Part shown: positions 59,640 to 64,000 of the stretch, piece by piece
Layout: each line of letters starts with the position of its first letter
Position numbering within the stretch: the first letter of the stretch is position 1
Assembly: GCA_037367405.1 (NCBI GenBank)
Contig: JAZKJV010010133.1
Coordinates: 372,001-436,000 of the forward strand
Reading direction: 5' to 3'
DNA: 64,000 nucleotides
Source of the DNA: Ottelia alismoides
Taxonomy: Eukaryota > Streptophyta > Magnoliopsida > Alismatales > Hydrocharitaceae
Notes under the pieces: generated by a model
Told to the model about the DNA's origin: nothing
The model's input: only the letters and a program-made list of their open reading frames with translations
Database searches by the model: none
Position numbers and translations under genes: made by a program

Positions 59640-60850
59640 GTCGACATCGGCCAAGAAAGTATCATGCTTGAGGTAGAGCTTCAGTAGCTGACCATTGATG
59701 ACAAATGGTTATGCATCAGAAGACAATTCTGATACCACAATACTTCTGTTGTCACACACTTCTTGAACACTGAATGGCCCTGTCCATTTGCTTTTTAATT
59801 TTCCCGAGAAGATCTTCAACTTTGCATCGAATGACCACACTTTCAATCTAGTCTCAAAGGTCTTTTGTTTGATGTGTCATTCATGTCAATGTTTAACCTT
59901 ATCCTTGTACATCAATGTATTATCATATGCATAGTCTGCGAATTCGAGGAGCTTGTTCAGATCCTCTTTTCTTTTCTGATCACCTTATTGTGAGTCCAGG
60001 TTACAAATGTTAACAACACAAAATGATTTATGAATTAGCTCCAGCGGCAGACGACATGGCTTCCCATATACAAGACGGTAGGGCGACATGCCCAATAGAG
60101 CCTTGTAAGCAGTTCTATATGCCCAAAGGGCCGAGTCAAAGAGTTGGGGCTAAATTTTCCTGTCTGGATTGACAAGCTTTTGGTGTATCATCTTAATTTC
60201 CCTCTTCGATAGTCCCGTCATACCATTGGTCTAAGGATGGTAAGGAGATGCAACTCGATGCTTGATGCCGTACTCCTTCATTAATTTCTTGACCTATTAG
60301 TCAATGAAGTGACTACCCCCATCTGATATTAGTGTCTTTTGAATCTCGAACCGTGAGATGATGTTTTCTTTCAGAAAGCGACACACTGTCCAGTTGTTTG
60401 CAGCTCGAGCTGGGATAGCTTCAACCCAGTTACTCACATAATCAACAGCAAGAAGGATGTGCTCGTACCCCTGAATGTTAGGGAAGGGTCCCATCAAATC
60501 AATCCCCCGAGCATCGAATACTTCTGTTATCTGAATGATCTTCAGGGGCATGGAATACTTAGTCGTAAGGGTACCTTTCAGTCTCTAGCAGTCAGTGCAG
60601 TGCTTGACATAGGTTGCAGCATCCTTAAATAGTGTAGGCCACCAGAGGCCACACTACAATACTTTCGTTGCAGTTCTATCTCCAGAGTGGTGTCCACAAG
60701 ATTCGAGCGAGTGACAATGCTCAAGGACACTATGATGCTCCTCCTGATGATACACCGTCGCCAAATACAATCTACTCCTTGAATAGAAGTGGGTCTTCTC
60801 ATTGGTAAAAATGGATTTGGGACATGAATTTGTCCTTCTTGATCTTCTTC
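59640..60850 (-). pseudogene. Athila C integrase remnant
   Basis: Minus strand. The N-terminal zinc part (about 60600-60760) is frameshifted: ESCGHHSGDRTATKVL is readable near 60660-60700. The core at 60297-60551 has EVFDARGIDLMGPF, ILLAVDYVSNWVEAIPA and LISDGGSHF, so two aspartates are visible. The Glu-bearing part lies near 60200 with the frame broken. The C-terminal region at about 59760-59860 reads KSKWTGPF. Many stops. Integrase role and order as in D. Confidence 0.83.
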
Positions 60851-61350
60851 CAATCTTGCAGGACTGCACCAAAAATAAGATAGTTCACAATATCGGCAAA
60901 CCTAGGGAGTAATCCACAGCTATATTCTACTCATCATGAAAGGTGTCTGTAATAGATGCACTGCTCAGTGGAGGCTCTTGCTGCTCGATTACGGAGAGGT
61001 GATTTGCTACCACATTCTGGACCCAAAACTTATCGTTGATTTCCAAATCAAACTCCTAGAGGAGAAGGATCCATCTGATAAGTCTAGGCTTGGCATCCAT
61101 CTTCTGCTATAAGTATCAGATAGTAGAGTGTTCAGTGTAGATAGTGAGTTTTGATCCAAGCAAATAGGATTTGAACTTCTCAAGGGTGAATACTACAGTT
61201 AGCAATTCTTTCTCTGTTACAGTGAAATTTCTCTGTGCCTCATCTAGTGTTTTGTTGGAATAATGAATTGTATAGGGCGCCTTGTCTTTCCTTTGTCCTA
61301 GAACTGCCCCAACTACAAAGTCAGACGCATTCGTCATGATCTCAAATGGA
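60851..61350 (-). pseudogene. Athila C RNase H remnant
   Basis: The frame at 61116-61589 carries PFEIMTNASDFVVGAVLGQR, NFTVTEKELLTVVFTLEKF and GSKLTIYTEHSTI. The first catalytic Asp, normally TDAS, reads TNAS, a likely inactivating change. Downstream, LPRFADIVNYL near 60890-60920 corresponds to the PWYADIVNYL-type motif before integrase. Confidence 0.83.
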
Positions 61351-62250
61351 AGAGACCAATCTAGATGTTGTACGATGAGATTTTGATTGATGAGCTCCTT
61401 TAGTTGATTAAACGAAAGTGGTACTTGTTGATCAACATTGAACTCTATCTCATTGCACCGTAATTCTATAAGAGTTCGGGAAATGCAATAGAAGTCACGA
61501 ATGAATCTCATATAGAATCCCACATGCTCCAGAAATGACCTCACATTTCTGACGGTTTGAGGTGGCTCTAAATTTACGATCGCATCCACCTTTATCGGTC
61601 TACCTACATGCCACGTTTGTAGACGACGTGGCCCAGCACAATCCCTTATGTGACCATGAAGGGGGTTTTTTCCCCTGATAACACTAGATTGACTTCATGA
61701 CATTTTTGAAGTACTCTGTCCAAGTGCTCAAGACATGACTAGAAACTATCACTGTAGATTGAGATGTCATCCATAAACACCTCGAGAACTGCCTACCATC
61801 TCTGTAAAAACTACAAGCATGCATCTTTGGAATGTCGCTGGTGCGTTCACAGTGCAAACGGCATTCTCCTGAAAGCATAGGTGCTAAACAGGCAAGTGAA
61901 GGTCATTTCTCTTGATCTTTAGAGGCAACTTCCGCTTGGTTGTACTCGGAGTATTCATCCAAAAGGCAGAAGAACTCCTTGCTATCCAGTCTTTCAAATA
62001 CTTGATCAATGAACAACAAGGGGAAGTGGTCCTTCTTAGTTGTTTCATTCAGGAAGCGGTAGTCAACACATACATGCCAGGATGTCGGTACCCGAGTAGA
62101 TATCTCCTCTCCCTTGTCATTTGTAATCACAGTGAGCCCTAATTTCTTCGGAACTACATGTAATGGGATCACCCATTTGGAGTCGGAGATGGAATAAATG
62201 AAGCCTACGTCACATCATTTCATGATTTCTTTCATGACAACGTCCCTCAG
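61351..62250 (-). pseudogene. Athila C reverse transcriptase remnant
   Basis: Minus-strand pieces. 62172-61903 holds IPLHVVPKKLG, TSWHVCVDYRFLN, KKDHFPLLFIDQVFERL and FCLLDEYSEYNQ. Around 61763-61775 the VFMDD box is intact, but out of frame with the preceding piece. 61589-61350 holds SFLEHVGFYMRFIRDF. At least two frameshifts and several stops. Same motif order as in A and D. Confidence 0.87.
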
Positions 62251-62717
62251 ATTTGGGTTTAGTCTTCTTTAAAACTCTTAGGATGGCTTGGCATCTTCCT
62301 CCATTAGATGTGATGTGAGCATAGAGAATTATTTTTCTCATGGAGGTCTGAGACGTGCCAACCAAGTGCCATGGAATTTTTCTATAGAACCTCGAGGACT
62401 AGAGATTCTTCCTTCGGGATCAGCCTGCTATTGATGATGATCGGATACATATTTTATGCACCTGCAAGGAAAGTATACTTAAGGCCAGCTGGTAGTGGCT
62501 TTAATTCAGTTTCTAATCTAGCTTTTTTCTTTGTCACTTTGAAAACTGTGCTGCTTGGAGGATGATCTGCCTGGACTTTGGAGGGAGTGCTGCCCACATC
62601 AGTGACTTGTTGTTCAACTTATCATGTGTCGAATAGATATGCAATGAACTCATTGTGTTCGGGCTGGAATGAGTCATTTGAGTCCAAGAGATGCATCAGA
62701 GAATTCGATTTTGTCTC
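62251..62717 (-). pseudogene. Athila C protease-RT linker
   Basis: Corresponds to codons 1-180 of the RT frame in D. Weak residue matches only, and stops are frequent. Assigned by position between PR and RT. Confidence 0.5.
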
Positions 62718-63335
62718 CTAAGTGCCGTCGGAGTTCATATTGACTATGCTTTCAATGTCCTCCTCAAGAGAAAGGATTTCCTGTGTCCATGCGTCATTCG
62801 AAGAGAGTGGTATGTCCCTGATCTCTACAATGAAGTCACAATCTACTTTAGGCAATGTTATATGACTTTCATCAGTTATGACTTTAGGCTCGCCAACCAT
62901 GTCTATTGTAACTCTGTTACTGCTCGAGCTGAAAGTGATCTTTCCATACCCATAATCAACCACAACCTCTGTAGTACGCAAGAATGGTCGGCCTATAATA
63001 ATAGAAGTCTAGAGTAAGGGTGCGGGAGAGTCCATGTCAAGGACTACAAAATCAACTGGAAACTGCATGTCCCGCACCTTAACCACAACGTCTTCTAAAA
63101 GACCTCAGAGTCGCTTAATGGATCGATCAACAAACGAAAGGATCATGCGTGTCTTCTTGAGAGGACCTAGCCTGAATTCTTGCAATAATAAAGAGGGCAG
63201 GAGGATGATGGAAGAACCACTATCAAGCAAGGATCGCTCGAAGACTTGATCAGAAATCTTGCATCTGATTAAAGGTTCTCCTTTGTCTAGCTTCTTTTGC
63301 GGGAGATTGCAGATGGTTGCGACTGTGGCCATGGT
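62718..63335 (-). pseudogene. Athila C protease remnant
   Basis: 63332-63105 reads VFERSLLDSGSSIILLPSLL (aspartic protease motif, DSG here), then FVDRSIKRL and a stop. 62981-62718 continues with RTTEVVVDYGYGKITF, the counterpart of RTARALFDYKIGKIHF in D. A frameshift lies between them. Polyprotein-processing enzyme by family. Confidence 0.82.
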
Positions 63336-64000
63336 AAGAACATGCTTCTCTACCTACCGGCATCTGTTTTTACGTGGTGGCAAATGATTGTTTGTACATG
63401 CCTCCTTCAAACCATTCTTTATAGCGGGCATGTATTCCATGGCCTTCATTATTGGCATCTTAATAGTCAAATTATCAATAATATCCACAACTCCCGGATC
63501 GGATAAATGCACTTTTTCTTTTTGTATTTTTTGGATTTTTTTATTATGTTAGGAAAAGTAATATTTATATTAATGAAATCAAAAGCAGTATTCTAATTTA
63601 CGTCAAGATTCTTGTACACACAATTTTGTACATCCGGATAACAAAAAGGTGTACAGGCTGGAAATGAAAGTTTTGCTACTGGTGGACAAACAAAAGGTGT
63701 TGTCTCTACTTCGTCGGTTGGCATAAGATCGGCTGCAGCTGGCGGCTTCTCTGTGGCTGGTGCGGCTTTACGTTGACTACGAACAACTTTTTGGTCTTTT
63801 TGAATTTTTTAAATTTTTTTGTTTTTGCTGGTGGCGATGATGGTGAGTTACAGCTGGCCTTGCTCCTCCTTCTTTTTCTTCCTCGCCCGATCTTATAGCT
63901 GACATGACTGATGCAGAAGATGACAATTCACCGATCAAACCTTTATTCTTCCCTTAGCTTGCAACAGATGGTGGCAAAGTCCTACCACTCATGTAAGTGA
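63336..64000 (-). pseudogene. Athila C gag-protease linker, cut by window edge
   Basis: Near 63840-63980 on the minus strand SGRTLPPSVAS is followed by EEEKEGG and HHHRHQQ. This parallels SGRTVTIPNRA, EEEEE and the His run of D. Downstream is low-complexity Lys/Phe-coding sequence. Gag itself should lie to the right of the window. Confidence 0.65.

Larger units (their letters stand above)
36646..64000 (-). mobile_element. Athila C: Ty3/gypsy element, interrupted by Athila D, running off the right edge
   Basis: On the minus strand, from the right edge leftward: gag-protease linker, PR, RT, RNase H, IN, hairpin array, [Athila D], 3' noncoding region, PPT and 3' LTR (40560 down to 36646). Removing 42551-59114 and one CTATG copy rejoins the hairpin-array region. 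Its insertion into the gag of Athila B should have made a 5-bp duplication. The left copy would be TACAC at 36641-36645 and its partner lies beyond the window. The coding region is decayed. Confidence 0.88.

Noticed and set aside
1..64000. Host protein-coding genes, tRNA or rRNA genes
   Set aside because: Essentially every stretch is assigned to an LTR element part. I saw no tRNA cloverleaf; the tRNA-like strings are primer sites. No spliced host gene signature was found.

Overview
The window is plant nuclear DNA made of nested LTR retrotransposons. I found no host gene, tRNA, rRNA or CRISPR array. The host is an angiosperm, judged from two element families. One is Athila-type Ty3/gypsy: a tRNA-Asp-like primer site, Athila-like gag, FMDD reverse transcriptase and D,D-35-E integrase. 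The other is Ty1/copia: an initiator-Met primer site and a YVDD reverse transcriptase. Species cannot be judged from the sequence.

Layout, left to right. Athila A (+, 1 to about 10057) has a 5' LTR cut by the window edge, a pol remnant joined almost directly to that LTR, and a truncated 3' LTR. Copia-1 (-, about 10058-14408) is one 2.65-kb LTR plus 1.7 kb of leader. A 224-bp LTR scrap (copia-2, 14409-14632) follows. Copia-3 (+, 14633-29172) keeps an RT-RNase H fragment and its 3' LTR. That LTR is split by copia-4 (+, 16292-26914), a complete 10.6-kb element with 2.64- and 2.65-kb LTRs and a CTCTA target duplication. Athila B (+, 29173-36645) keeps the 3' third of an LTR, a primer site, leader and the start of gag. 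It is interrupted by copia-5 (-, about 31575-36000) and cut in gag by Athila C.

Athila C (-, 36646 to beyond 64000) has its 3' LTR at 36646-40560 and a decayed IN, RNase H, RT and PR running off the right edge. Athila D (-, 42551-59114) is complete and sits inside the 3' noncoding part of C. It is 16.6 kb, has LTRs of 3491 and 3441 bp and a CTATG target duplication. Its gag-pol is nearly continuous and is broken by five in-frame stops and two frameshifts.

The least expected features are noncoding. Three Athila copies (A, C, D) share a periodic array of PPT-like hairpins after integrase. They also share a 48-bp block that is identical in A and C and has one difference in D. Copia-1 and the 5' half of copia-4 form a giant inverted repeat with arms of about 4.3 kb. 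The copia family pairs very long LTRs with a 1.7-kb noncoding leader that outlived its coding region. All boundaries and similarities were read by eye; no alignment or database search was run.
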